This document shows, piece after piece, positions 10,279 through 20,243 of a stretch of 64,000 nt of DNA (the first letter of the stretch is position 1; every line of letters starts with the position of its first letter). The notes below the pieces were generated by a model, which worked only from the letters and a program-made list of their open reading frames with translations, ran no database searches and was not told where the DNA came from. The position numbers and the translations under genes are program-made. The DNA comes from Asparagopsis taxiformis (lineage: Eukaryota; Rhodophyta; Florideophyceae; Bonnemaisoniales; Bonnemaisoniaceae): the NCBI GenBank assembly GCA_030407315.1, contig JALQPE010001836.1, positions 1-64,000 of the forward strand, given 5' to 3'.

Positions 10279-10709
10279 TGTTGTAATTATTACACGAGAC
10301 ATCGAGGAGAGTGGATAATTATCATCTACATTTTAGTGGCAACACAACATACGAACACGTAATCTCAAATAATGAGAGTGACTCAACAACCTGTGCAAGT
10401 CTGCACATCTCTAATTCTTAGCTGTATTCAGAATAGTACTTAAGGAACAATGTCAAAAGATAGTTGTAGATCACTAGGATCATCAACTTACATTCTACTT
10501 ATATTCTCACTTTGAGTAAACAAGGTACACCGTTCACATCACACGAACCTCCAGCGTATCAGTGCGCTAAGGACAGGCGTCGTTTGATAACGGTTGACTT
10601 ATAAGTGGACAGCTTGGCTCCGGCCGCGTCTACTAACCTATTGACGTACCAGTGGACAGTTTGGCTCCGGCCGCGTCTACTACATCGGTTCTGTCATAGT
10701 TAAACTACA
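10279..10709 (+). repeat. Copia-1 5' LTR
   Basis: 431 bp, starting TGTTGTAATTATTACACG and ending TAGTTAAACTACA. Near its 3' end it holds a direct repeat of about 45 bp: GTGGACAG-[CT]-TTGGCTCCGGCCGCG occurs twice, near 10609 and 10653. I see no standard tRNA primer-binding site just after the LTR. Confidence 0.95.
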
Positions 10710-10749
10710 TTCGCGAATACGTTTACGTGGAGTAACCGACTCATTCTCA

Positions 10750-12201
10750 ATGACGTTCATGGAAAACGTAATTGTCACTGGCAACAGGACAAAGAACTTA
10801 ATCACACAAGTTCGTGACATTGAAGCAAACAATCTGGCTGGCGAGAAACTGCGAAGCGCAATTATTGAAGGAATAGACCCTTCAGATCTGTTTCACGATG
10901 ACGTCAGACAGAATGGCATATTTTATACCAAGTTTAGGGACTTCCTGGTATCTAGAGGAGTTACATTACCGAGGAACTCTACTGGACGCATAATACGTCA
11001 AATTGGGTATCATCTCTACCCAGACGAAGAGAGTACAAGCATTTCAATCAAATTGATTGATCCATCACCACACGAGGCTAATCAAAACGAATCCATCCCT
11101 GAAAGAGACGCCCCAGATGACTCAAGGAAGGTACATAATGTTGCTATGCGATTAGACAAGGAAGAGAAGAAATTCTCTGGAAGAATAGACGAAAACATTG
11201 CAGAGTATCTCTCAAATTACGAATGCATTGCAATCGACTACAGCTTGTCAGAAGCTGACAAATATCGGTTCTTGCATAATTTGTTTAGAGGTGATGCAAA
11301 ACGATTCTTTCTAGACAACATCAAACCGTTTGTTCGTAGCTATAATGAAGCTGTGAAACGTATGAATCTGGAATTCAATTCTGCAACTAAGCAGGAAAAG
11401 ATTCTTACACAACTGCGTTCGTTACGTATCACTAAGCTGATTTCATCTACTACCAGCACATCTACAGCCCTTGATTCGATATATCAAACCATAACAAAGC
11501 TTACACCTCAAGCACCTCCCTCCCACCGTCATGATGCGCATATGCTTGAATTCCTTCGAAAGGCAGTAATTGGGCAGAAATGGGCAGGCGATGCATTGAA
11601 GAGAGCAGCACCAGACAAACTATCATTCCATCAGCTTTATGTCAATCTTGAAGCCGCACTACAGCACCACCTGGAAGAAGTAGCTGCAAACAATATGGAT
11701 CGTTTAACAATCGAGACAGAGACAAGAGATGACAATTGCGGATATGGAATTCCTGGAATACACTTTACAGGACAGGCAAGGTATGGAAGAGATCCTAAAC
11801 ACTTCAGAAGTAGACATAGGAGCCATAATGGTCAATATCATGACAAAAGACGTCAGAGAGATATCATATGCTGGAATTGTGGTGAAAATGGGCACGTTGT
11901 CGGCAGTCTGTCTTGCAAAAAACCCGTAAACCACACAAGGGTGATGGCAAAACGAGTCGACTACTACAACAAAAAGTTCGGCAAGAGTGACAAAAACTAT
12001 CGTACAGTTCTATTCGAGTTATGTCAAGACTTAGATGCACAAGAGTCTGACGTGGAAAGTGACTCTGTTGCGGATGAAATATTCTTTGTTGATGATGTCG
12101 AAAACACCATCCAAGAAGTAAGAGATTCTCATATTGACGCTGCAAAGAACCATGCCACTCCTTCATTGAACAACGCGCTGTACAGCGATGATGATTTTTG
12201 A
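10750..12201 (+). CDS. gag: Copia-1 Gag
   Basis: 483 codons from the ATG at 10750, which lies 41 bp inside the 5' LTR. The protein forms the virus-like particle and binds the element RNA. The centre (about residues 135-290, with FSGRIDENIAEYLSNYE and FRGDAKRFF) resembles retrotransposon Gag capsid domains. A zinc knuckle follows at residues 374-389 (C374, C377, H382, C389), with a longer last spacing than the classical CX2CX4HX4C. The C-terminus is acidic. It stops at 12199-12201, where the pol frame, shifted by -1, takes over within a run of five T. Confidence 0.93.
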   Translation: MTFMENVIVTGNRTKNLITQVRDIEANNLAGEKLRSAIIEGIDPSDLFHDDVRQNGIFYTKFRDFLVSRGVTLPRNSTGRIIRQIGYHLYPDEESTSISIKLIDPSPHEANQNESIPERDAPDDSRKVHNVAMRLDKEEKKFSGRIDENIAEYLSNYECIAIDYSLSEADKYRFLHNLFRGDAKRFFLDNIKPFVRSYNEAVKRMNLEFNSATKQEKILTQLRSLRITKLISSTTSTSTALDSIYQTITKLTPQAPPSHRHDAHMLEFLRKAVIGQKWAGDALKRAAPDKLSFHQLYVNLEAALQHHLEEVAANNMDRLTIETETRDDNCGYGIPGIHFTGQARYGRDPKHFRSRHRSHNGQYHDKRRQRDIICWNCGENGHVVGSLSCKKPVNHTRVMAKRVDYYNKKFGKSDKNYRTVLFELCQDLDAQESDVESDSVADEIFFVDDVENTIQEVRDSHIDAAKNHATPSLNNALYSDDDF

Positions 12202-15200
12202 AGCAGGATTTCAGTCGCCGCGGAATCCTGACCAAAAGGCCAGAAAAAAGTCATCCAACACAATGTTGTGGGCATTATGAACAAGACAACGACCAATGTG
12301 AAGTGTATGCTGCATGCAACAATATCTTGTTCCACGGGACAAGCTCAACTACCTTCAATGGCGCTGTGTTAGATATTGGGGCTCAAAAGAGTGTTGTAGG
12401 ATTACAACAAGCCAAGGCATACTCCAAGTATATGGGAATACCTTACAGGGTGAAAGAATCAAATATTGCCTTCCGTTTCGGTGATACTATACACAAAAGT
12501 CTAGGGAAGATGTACGTCAGAGTACCATCACCCTGTGGGGCCTTCGTACCACTGCAAATCGATGTCGTATCTGCTGACGTTCCAATGTTAGTTGGACTTG
12601 ATGTGTTGGATAAGCAAGGTTGGTATGCAGATAACACTACAAATATGCTCGTATGTCCTTCTACAAACACCCGTACTCCCATAACTCGAAAGTTCGGTCA
12701 CTTATACCTTGAGTGGGGTGTTATCAACACATTATTTTGCAAGCAAGAGCTAACTAAGCTACACAAACATTTCTTCCATCCTTCAGTACAAAAGTTGTAC
12801 GATCTCATCAAGAGGGCAAAGCCTGAAAAGGCAACTATAGAAACTCGCAGGCTCCTAGAAGAAATACAGACTGCGTGCAAGACCTGTACTGAGCTTGGAC
12901 CAAGGCCAGCAAGATTTCAAGTGTCTATACCAGGTGAAGTAATTTTCAATCAAGAGTTGGCTCTGGATTTGATGTGGATACTCTCGAAGCCACTACTTCA
13001 CATTGTTGATACACAGACACATTTTAGCTCTGCAGGATTTTTACATGGTGAATCTAGCGAAGATATATGGAAGTCATTCCTCGAAAATTGGGCTGCTTTG
13101 TACACAGGATATCCAGATCGATTCCACGTGGATTCTGGATCTGCCTTCACTTCTAAGAGATGGACTGATATATGCAACTCTGTCGGCATAGAACTAAAGA
13201 TCTCTGGAATTAGAAGCCATCATTCTCTTGGATCTGGCGAACGGTATCATGCACCACTCCGAAGAATCTTCTTCAAGATACAAAATGACTTTCCAAGTCT
13301 AAGCATTAATTTAATACTGCGCCTAGCGACAAAGGCCATGAATGATACAATGGGGCCGGAAGGGCTTGTGCCATCTTTGCTCGTCTTTGGAGTTTTACCA
13401 AGATTCCCAATCACCGACTCAAAACTTCCAGAACAAGCAGACAGAATGAGGGCTTTGAACATTGCTAGAAAGGAAATGGCAATAATTACAGCTGAATTGA
13501 GAATACAAAGAGCTATGAAAGCGAACATCCCTTCTGCTTCAGACCGTATAATCAAACCCGGGATGCAACTGTTTGTTTATCATGAGAAGGACAAACGATG
13601 GAAGTCCGGATATGTCTGTGTGCGAAACTATGGAAAGGTTATCCTAACAAGTGACAAGAGTGGAAAACAATTTAGATATTCTATTGAGGATGTCATTCCC
13701 TTTCAAGATGACACTCAAATATGCCTCTTAAAAACAATGCACAGTACGTTTAAGAGGTTCAGAAGCAATACAACACAAGATATCGGTATTACAGAGACAT
13801 TAATGCCAAACGACAAAAGAAGAAACAGTGAAATCTTCAATGAAGCTAAAGAAAAAGAGCTTAAGGGACTAATTGCGCGTGACACATGGAAAAAGGTGAA
13901 ACTATCACAGCTACCACCTGATGCAAACGTTTTAAATGGACGCTTTGTGTTGACTATCAAAAATGTTGGTTCAAAAGATGAGTTGTACAAGGCTCGGTTT
14001 GTCGTACAAGGACACAAAGACTCAGAAAAAATGTATCTAATACATAATGCATCTACTCTGAAACAAAGCTCTACAAGACTAATTGCATCAATTGCATCTA
14101 CTTTTAGCTTCCGCATATTTTCCCATGATATCTCACAAGCGTACCTGCAGAGCATGGACAAACTGACGCGAGATGTCTACATTAAGCCTCCGAAAGAGCT
14201 CAAACTTGAAGGTGATGAAGTACTGAAGTTACTTAAGCCTTTGTATGGACTGTCAGACTCGGGAGATTACTGGAAGAAGACTTTCCACCTCCACATGCGC
14301 GATGATCTGCATATGCACACTCTCACTGGAGATCCGTGTTTTTTCTATTACAAGTCGGAAGGAAAATTGAGCGGGGTGGCAGGTACTTTTGTTGATGATT
14401 CACTACTCGCTGGAGATAAGAATTTCCAAAGCCACTCTAGCCAGACGCTCACTAAGTTTGAATCAAGGCAAAGGGAGTGGGACAATGTCAATTTCATTGG
14501 TTGTAATCTTAAGATGCTGGAAACTGGTGAGATTGAAATATCTCAGAATGAGTACCTCAGAAAGATACAACCAATATCAAAAGTTTCAGATTATGAGGAA
14601 TTTAGATCGATGAGAGCACGCTTAGCATGGATATGCCACTCCAGACCTGACATATGCGCAGCTATAAGCATGACAGCACAAATAACTGCAGCATCCTTCA
14701 ACGCAGAAAAAATAACTGTACTGAACAAAGTAATCAAGCATCTGCAGAAAACAGCTGATAATGCTCTTTTATACAAGAAATTGGACGTTGATTCTATCGC
14801 AATCAATGCATATGCTGATGCCAGTTTCAGTAACAATAGCGACCTCACATCTCAACTGGGCTTCATCGTTGTGCTCAAGGATAAGCATTACCAATCAAAT
14901 ATTATCCATTTTACGAGTTACAAGTCAAGGAGGGTAGTGCGATCCATATTAGGTGGGGAGGTATACGCATTCTCAGATGCATTTGATTGGGCATTTACAT
15001 TCAGACATGACTTGGAAAAGCTTATGGGACGAAAAGTTCCTCTGTCGATGTTTACAGACTCAAGATCCCTATTTGATATAATTACCAAGGCTTCGTCAAC
15101 GAAAGAGAAGAGACTTATGATCGATCTCACTGCATCAAGGGAAGGATATGAAAAGAATGAAATATCGGACATTGGGCTAGTTCGATCGGAACATAATCCA

Positions 15201-15299
15201 GCGGACGGACTAACCAAAATTGGAAAGTGTCCAGCATTGGAACAGCTGATGCATAATAACTGCAAATTCCCAATTGAACAATGGATAGTCCGACGATGA
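12198..15299 (+). CDS. pol: Copia-1 Pol (PR-IN-RT-RH polyprotein)
   Basis: About 1033 codons, uninterrupted. No ATG is needed: the frame is -1 to gag and opens at 12195, so expression probably relies on a -1 frameshift on TTTTT just before the gag stop. Protease motif D59-I-G-A-Q. Integrase has an HHCC-like finger (HKHFFHP ... CKTC) and the DD35E triad D257, D312, E348, with exactly 35 residues between the last two. RT has the F-V-D-D box at 731-734. RNase H has YADASF, GGEVYAF and FTDSRS blocks and ends with HNPADGLTK. All catalytic motifs look intact. The order protease-integrase-RT-RNase H is diagnostic of Ty1/copia. Confidence 0.95.
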   Translation: MKQDFSRRGILTKRPEKSHPTQCCGHYEQDNDQCEVYAACNNILFHGTSSTTFNGAVLDIGAQKSVVGLQQAKAYSKYMGIPYRVKESNIAFRFGDTIHKSLGKMYVRVPSPCGAFVPLQIDVVSADVPMLVGLDVLDKQGWYADNTTNMLVCPSTNTRTPITRKFGHLYLEWGVINTLFCKQELTKLHKHFFHPSVQKLYDLIKRAKPEKATIETRRLLEEIQTACKTCTELGPRPARFQVSIPGEVIFNQELALDLMWILSKPLLHIVDTQTHFSSAGFLHGESSEDIWKSFLENWAALYTGYPDRFHVDSGSAFTSKRWTDICNSVGIELKISGIRSHHSLGSGERYHAPLRRIFFKIQNDFPSLSINLILRLATKAMNDTMGPEGLVPSLLVFGVLPRFPITDSKLPEQADRMRALNIARKEMAIITAELRIQRAMKANIPSASDRIIKPGMQLFVYHEKDKRWKSGYVCVRNYGKVILTSDKSGKQFRYSIEDVIPFQDDTQICLLKTMHSTFKRFRSNTTQDIGITETLMPNDKRRNSEIFNEAKEKELKGLIARDTWKKVKLSQLPPDANVLNGRFVLTIKNVGSKDELYKARFVVQGHKDSEKMYLIHNASTLKQSSTRLIASIASTFSFRIFSHDISQAYLQSMDKLTRDVYIKPPKELKLEGDEVLKLLKPLYGLSDSGDYWKKTFHLHMRDDLHMHTLTGDPCFFYYKSEGKLSGVAGTFVDDSLLAGDKNFQSHSSQTLTKFESRQREWDNVNFIGCNLKMLETGEIEISQNEYLRKIQPISKVSDYEEFRSMRARLAWICHSRPDICAAISMTAQITAASFNAEKITVLNKVIKHLQKTADNALLYKKLDVDSIAINAYADASFSNNSDLTSQLGFIVVLKDKHYQSNIIHFTSYKSRRVVRSILGGEVYAFSDAFDWAFTFRHDLEKLMGRKVPLSMFTDSRSLFDIITKASSTKEKRLMIDLTASREGYEKNEISDIGLVRSEHNPADGLTKIGKCPALEQLMHNNCKFPIEQWIVRR

Positions 15300-15332
15300 G
15301 TCACAGCCATTTCGGTAAGAAAAAACTGCGAG

Positions 15333-15763
15333 TGTTGTAATTATTACACGAGACATCGAGGAGAGTGGATAATTATCATCTACATTTTAGTGGCAACACA
15401 ACATACGAACACGTAATCTCAAATAATGAGAGTGACTCAACAACCTGTGCAAGTCTGCACATCTCTAATTCTTAGCTGTATTCAGAATAGTACTTAAGGA
15501 ACAATGTCAAAAGATAGTTGTAGATCACTAGGATCATCAACTTACATTCTACTTATATTCTCACTTTGAGTAAACAAGGTACACCGTTCACATCACACGA
15601 ACCTCCAGCGTATCAGTGCGCTAAGGACAGGCGTCGTTTGATAACGGTTGACTTATAAGTGGACAGCTTGGCTCCGGCCGCGTCTACTAACCTATTGACG
15701 TACCAGTGGACAGTTTGGCTCCGGCCGCGTCTACTACATCGGTTCTGTCATAGTTAAACTACA
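15333..15763 (+). repeat. Copia-1 3' LTR
   Basis: 431 bp, identical by eye to the 5' LTR. A short purine stretch (aagaaaaaa) lies just upstream, possibly part of the polypurine tract. Followed directly by the CAGAC target duplication. Confidence 0.95.
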
Positions 15764-15971
15764 CAGACGCACTCCCACCAACCCTGCCCATTCCCCAGCC
15801 ATTGCCGATGCACTCTCCAGCCATTACCACTGCATTCTCCATGTGATTGGTGCTAAAAATGCATCAATCAGATTGGCACATGAGGAGCCAATCAGTAGTT
15901 CTATTACACGGTAATGACGTGTAACTTGATGGAAGATTATCTTCCAGCAGGCCCATACTGCATTTAGGTTA

Positions 15972-16508
15972 TGTTGTGGAATCTGTCATTCCGTACTTCC
16001 CTATGAGTGGATAGTTACATAACGCTTGGGTTTGTTTGGCAGAAGCATAGTCCTATCACTTGACTATGCCATGATGGCAAACAGTAACTTCTGCATTTGC
16101 TATGACAGTGATAGAGGAAATCAATATGAGCGAACAGCTCAGAAGCGATTCCATTATGCGATTCTATCAGGATCACAGACAGCTTTTTGCTGTATCTGCA
16201 ATCTCAAAACCACCGGGCGGTTTCGGGATTTGATGACTTGCGGCTAATGAGTTATGCGTGGGCCAAAGCGTGATTGCACCTACAATAGCATATCTCAATG
16301 TAATCGCTTTTGAGTAATGTCGATTAGCTAGCCACAAATTAGTCTATAAAAGAGCACAATCTGCCGCGGTTGTGCACGGGAAGAGGCAGTGAGGCACAGA
16401 AGCAGCCATCCTCTTCCCCAGCTGTGCTGAATAGTTCTCCAACGCTAACCATCCGTGATTGGAGCTTGTGTGAGGATTGTCACTAAGATATAACTACTTT
16501 TACCACAG
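15972..16508 (+). repeat. C2 copia 5' LTR, unit A
   Basis: Starts TGTTGTGGAATCTGTCATTCC and ends just before a copia-type primer-binding site. A TATA box (TATAAA) lies at 16345-16350, about 165 bp before the LTR end. No matching 3' LTR is present in the window, so the start is judged from the TG end and the motif only. Confidence 0.7.
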
Positions 16509-16524
16509 TTATGGGCCCAGCGGG
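16509..16524 (+). promoter_or_regulatory. C2 primer-binding site
   Basis: GTTATGGGCCCAGCGG directly follows the LTR. It resembles the initiator-methionine half-tRNA primer site of copia elements (core TTATGGGCCCAG, from memory). The gag ATG at 16511 lies inside this site. The same arrangement is present at 41368 in unit B. Confidence 0.65.
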
Positions 16525-17662
16525 CAAGAATCTGCAAGCTCAGGCTATGCAAACCAGTTCTGATTCCAAGCGTAATCTCGAAGATGCACCTGCATTGGTA
16601 CCTGGACAAGACAGGCAGAAATGGAGGAGAGATGTGATGTCATGGATGGACATTGTCGAAACTCGTGCAAAGGTCAATGAAAAGAAGTCAATAGCTACTG
16701 AGGCTACGTTTGCATATGTTCTCTATGATGCAGTAGACTCTTGCTACCAGAAGGTACTAGACCATGCCAGAGACTCGGGTACTCTGTCCTTCGATGGAGA
16801 GAAGCAAAGACAGAAAGCTGTCGTCATGAAAATTATCGAGTTGATAGGTCAAGACACGCCTTTGGAAATCATTGACCGTTTACTATCAGTTTATAAGCAG
16901 GTACACACCTGCATCAGACTGCAAAATGAGCAACCATCGCAACCATCGCAATTTGCCACTCGATTCGGCGGTCTGGCGTCATAGTACATGTCTTTGGCGG
17001 GTGTGGCTGCCACTGAACAAGAATCACAGCTTCTAGCAATAGTGATGCTACAAAACGCGCGACTACCGAGTGACACACAAAATGCTGTAAAATTACAACT
17101 AGCTGAGCAGGGAAAGCAGCGCAAATCATCCAGTCAAAGCCCATTATCCGTGTCAAAAGACGTCATGAATAATTTGAACAATATGATGGCCACTTTGAGT
17201 ACTGCATATCAAGCTGCTGGCACTGGAAATGTTGCAGGATCCTCGGGTAATGACACAGAGATGCGAATATTCTCTGTGTCTACATATGATCATATACTCC
17301 AGATGATCAAGAATGCAGCTCATATTACATCTGCAGAGCTGTCCAGAACGCGTATTGAAACAGCCGGTCGTGATACTAAGCACAAGATATACTTGGATGG
17401 CGTGTATAATATTCTAAAGTCACTTGACACATCCGGAAAGCTTTTCAAGCAGCGGGGCTCTATTGAGCATAAGGACAAAGGGTTTTTCGTAGCCGAAGAG
17501 CATACTTTACTACCGAAAAGAGCAGCCTTATTTGCTGCCACGGCGTCTAGAAATCGTCCGACCCGCTTACATAATAAGTCTAGAAAGTTCTCCGAGCGCA
17601 AAAAGAATACGACATGTCACAGTTGTAAGCAGACAGGTCATTGGCGAGGTGATCCGGAATGA
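16511..17662 (+). pseudogene. gag: C2 Gag remnant, unit A
   Basis: One reading frame from the ATG in the primer site, broken by TAG at 16982-16984 and again by TGA at 17660-17662. Residues before the second stop form a zinc knuckle (CHSCKQTGHWRGDPE). In related elements the next residue is usually cysteine, so the TGA probably replaced a TGC or TGT codon. The frame then stays open for about 30 codons, which supports point mutation rather than a true end. A Gag-like helical region precedes it. Confidence 0.8.
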
Positions 17663-17757
17663 CCCAACAAAAGGCCGAAAATTGACACGTTCAATGGACA
17701 ACCCAATGCGACAACCCGTGATGGCTCTCAAGCGAATGAAGCAGACAAGGATTTTCG

Positions 17758-18620
17758 GAATTAGGGTCAGGTTTACTGCCACCTGATCCTAACCCCATAC
17801 TAGATACTGGTGCACCACGGAGCATTGGCGGAACAGCAAATGCAGCTGCATTGTGTAGTGCACTGGGAATACAGCTCGAAATGACACCTCCTACAGAGCA
17901 GTTCATTCATGGATGGGGACCTGGTATGCATAATGCAAAACCTACATGTGCAGTATGGCAATTACCGGTTCAGCAGGTTGATGGAAGTATGACCATGTTT
18001 ACCTTCAACTTGATAGAAGGAGAAGAACCGCTGATTATTGGTTGTGATGTAACTGAAAGATCTCATATTGACAACATACATGGTCTGTTGCACGTATCCA
18101 ACGTCAATGGATCACGTAATACTTTCCATACATACTTCAATGATGGAGAAAGCCGCAGAAGATTATCCGTAGTACCCCCACCAATCATCCCATCGGTTAT
18201 TGGTGTGAAAAATTCCTGCTCATACCTTATATCAAGCAATGATTACCTCTCAAGAATTGGGCCAGCGCGTTTTGCAAAGCACATACACCAATATTCGCAT
18301 GCCACGGTGCACGAGACGAAGCGCATTTGCAAAATGGCTAACGTATTAGACAGTGAACTTGCAATTGCACTTGAGAATGAAGTGTCTGCATGCGACATAT
18401 GCTGCCGCACTGGCAGACCAAAGCGGTCCCGACAGGTATCTATCACCCATATAGGTTCCAGCTTCAACCAATCCGTGCTTGCGGATTTTATGTTCATGAA
18501 GTTACGATATACTACTCGAACGATCCTGCATATGCGCGACCGCGGCACTGGTTATTCTGAAATTGAAGTGGTGCCCTCACGTGATCTTGATGACACAGCA
18601 TATGTGTTTGATAGGGTATG
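17758..18620 (+). pseudogene. pol: C2 Pol part 1: protease and integrase N-terminal half, unit A
   Basis: The frame is -1 to C2 gag. The protease motif ILDTGAPRSIGG is at about 17797-17832. The integrase zinc finger is around HQYSHATVHETKR and CDICCRTG (18286-18405), followed by the first core Asp in VLADFMFMKL. The frame is cut at 18620 by the gypsy LTR and its continuation is at 32116, in a compatible frame across the GTATG duplication. Confidence 0.82.
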
Positions 18621-19282
18621 TGTGGAACGATAGTTCGGTGACGAAGTAGCTGGTACGAGCTAGTGGACACGCTGTCCTTACGACGAAACGAACGAACAGT
18701 CCACCCGCTGGTGTTTGACTGTATGTTAGGTAGAACGGTAGAGATAGGTTAGCGAGTAGACACGAGCGTCACGATGCAACAATCCACGCGAGGATTACGT
18801 TCGGTAAACGAGGTGGCACGTCACCGGAGGCGCTCTCAACCAAGCCCGTAGGCACTACACGCAATCAGCCTTACGTGCGGCGATGGGTAGGGAGTGCGCA
18901 GCTCGACGGAGACGAAGCCTCGCTAGGCAAAACGTAAACGTAACGGAGAAGTCAGTCGTAGACTAGAGCCGTTGCTCGTTCGATGAATTGTCCCCTTTCC
19001 CTCCCGGCACGATGCCAATACCTATATGGCCACGATGGCATCGCTTTACAGTGTAAACACTGCTCGTAACGTCCCCGAATGGGAAAGGACCTTGTGGGTC
19101 ACACGTAAGGACCCGTTGGTCCGTTGGCCGTTGCCAGTACGTTCGTTGCACACGTGTGCCGGTTGCGCGCGCGCATGCGCCAGCAATGTTCGTGCATTGC
19201 TGTCGCCGGTCGTGTCCGCCGAAATTCGAATTTCGCGGAAAACGTAAATATTTGCAATTTCGGAATTGCCACGTATACTACA
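18621..19282 (-). repeat. Gypsy 3' LTR, unit A
   Basis: 662 bp; on the plus strand it runs from TGTGGAACGATAG to GTATACTACA. Preceded by GTATG. Differs from the other LTR by many substitutions and small indels, mainly in its first half as read on the plus strand. Confidence 0.93.
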
Positions 19283-19300
19283 CAGCCCCACCCCCACACG
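19283..19300 (-). promoter_or_regulatory. Gypsy polypurine tract
   Basis: On the minus strand cgtgtgggggtggggctg lies directly before the 3' LTR, the usual place of the plus-strand primer in reverse transcription. A similar sequence recurs near 22250-22292 just after the integrase gene. Confidence 0.7.
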
Positions 19301-19751
19301 TGGACGTCCCGGCCACGCGAGGCCCGTCAGGACGCGCCTGAGACACGGGGCCGTGGCGCCTTTTCGGGTACAACTGCGGACGTGGCAGTTGTCCCGAAAA
19401 ATCTCGCTTAAACGTACGCGGCCCGGTTGGCTGATCGAATCGCCACGGCGCCGGAGCGCGCGCGTGCGCTCCGGCTTTTTCGTAATCATCGAGGCCCGCC
19501 CGTTGGCATCGTTCGTCAATGCCTCGCTTAGGCGTTTCCCTGCAACGAATGCAGTGTCCAATTCCACCACGCGGGTGTGCTTCAATTCAGCGCGATACGT
19601 GTGTAGGCCGCGGCCCTTTCGTGAATCTGCCAGCGGGCATTACGACAACGGTCGTCCGGATGTGGCCACGCCGGCCGAGCGCGCGACACGGTTCGTGAGC
19701 CTGGACGACCGCGTCTCCGATGAGGATGCCCGTCGGCTTCTCGGTACGTCG

Positions 19752-20243
19752 ATGGCCGCTCCGCCTCGTGCGGACGGCTGGGTTATTCGTTCCCTTATCT
19801 CGTCCGTGGCTCGCGCAGCCGAAGAGTTCAGGGCCCAGACGTTGGACCTGACTGCCCGCTTGGCAACGGAGCGCGCGATTTCGGAACGTCTCGCCGCGGC
19901 TACTCGTGGTTACGCGCCGCCCGTTGGCGTTCGTAATGAACCTTACGGTTACGCGAGTGGCGGCGGCTTCGGGGACCCCGTCGGGTATGGTCACGCAGCG
20001 GCGTACCTGCCACGCGACCCCGCTTCGGCGCGCCCTTCGGATACGCGCAGTCACGGGACTGCGGATCCTTACGCTAGGGATCCCGCGTCGCGTCGCGAGC
20101 GAGCCCCTGTGGTCACGCAGACCGTAGATCCGTACGCGCCGGGCTTCGTTCAGCCCAGTCGCAGCCGCAGCCGCAGCCACGATAGCCGCGGCGAAGGCCC
20201 TGGTCCGTATGACCCTGCGGGCAAGCGTTCTCGTCGCTACTAG
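19752..20243 (+). CDS. Antisense ORF inside gypsy 3' region, Arg/Ser-rich tail, unit A
   Basis: 163 codons from the first ATG; the same frame is open without ATG back to 19266 in the LTR (325 codons in all). It runs opposite to gag-pol. The N-terminal part is probably helical or coiled-coil (FRAQTLDLTARLATERAISERL). The middle is rich in Gly, Tyr, Pro and Asp with the repeat DPYARDPASRRE / DPYAPGF. The tail is SRSRSRSHDSR ... KRSRRY, as in RNA-binding or RS proteins. The unit B copy differs by one in-frame RS repeat and one substitution, and both stay open. Plant Tat-lineage gypsy elements are known to carry antisense ORFs in the same place. High GC content makes chance ORFs likely, so coding status is uncertain. 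Confidence 0.45.
   Translation: MAAPPRADGWVIRSLISSVARAAEEFRAQTLDLTARLATERAISERLAAATRGYAPPVGVRNEPYGYASGGGFGDPVGYGHAAAYLPRDPASARPSDTRSHGTADPYARDPASRRERAPVVTQTVDPYAPGFVQPSRSRSRSHDSRGEGPGPYDPAGKRSRRY

Larger units (their letters stand above)
10279..15763 (+). mobile_element. Copia-1: intact Ty1/copia LTR retrotransposon
   Basis: Full-length 5485-bp element with 431-bp LTRs that look identical by eye, an open gag and an open pol. It is flanked by a perfect 5-bp target duplication CAGAC (10274-10278 and 15764-15768). The same locus in unit B (40623-40627) has a single CAGAC and no element, so the ends are exact. The Pol order PR-IN-RT-RH identifies Ty1/copia. All signs point to a very recent and probably competent insertion. 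Confidence 0.96.

Noticed and set aside
16026..16247. 73-codon ORF upstream of C2 gag
   Set aside because: Lies within the C2 LTR and across its TATA region side; no motif.
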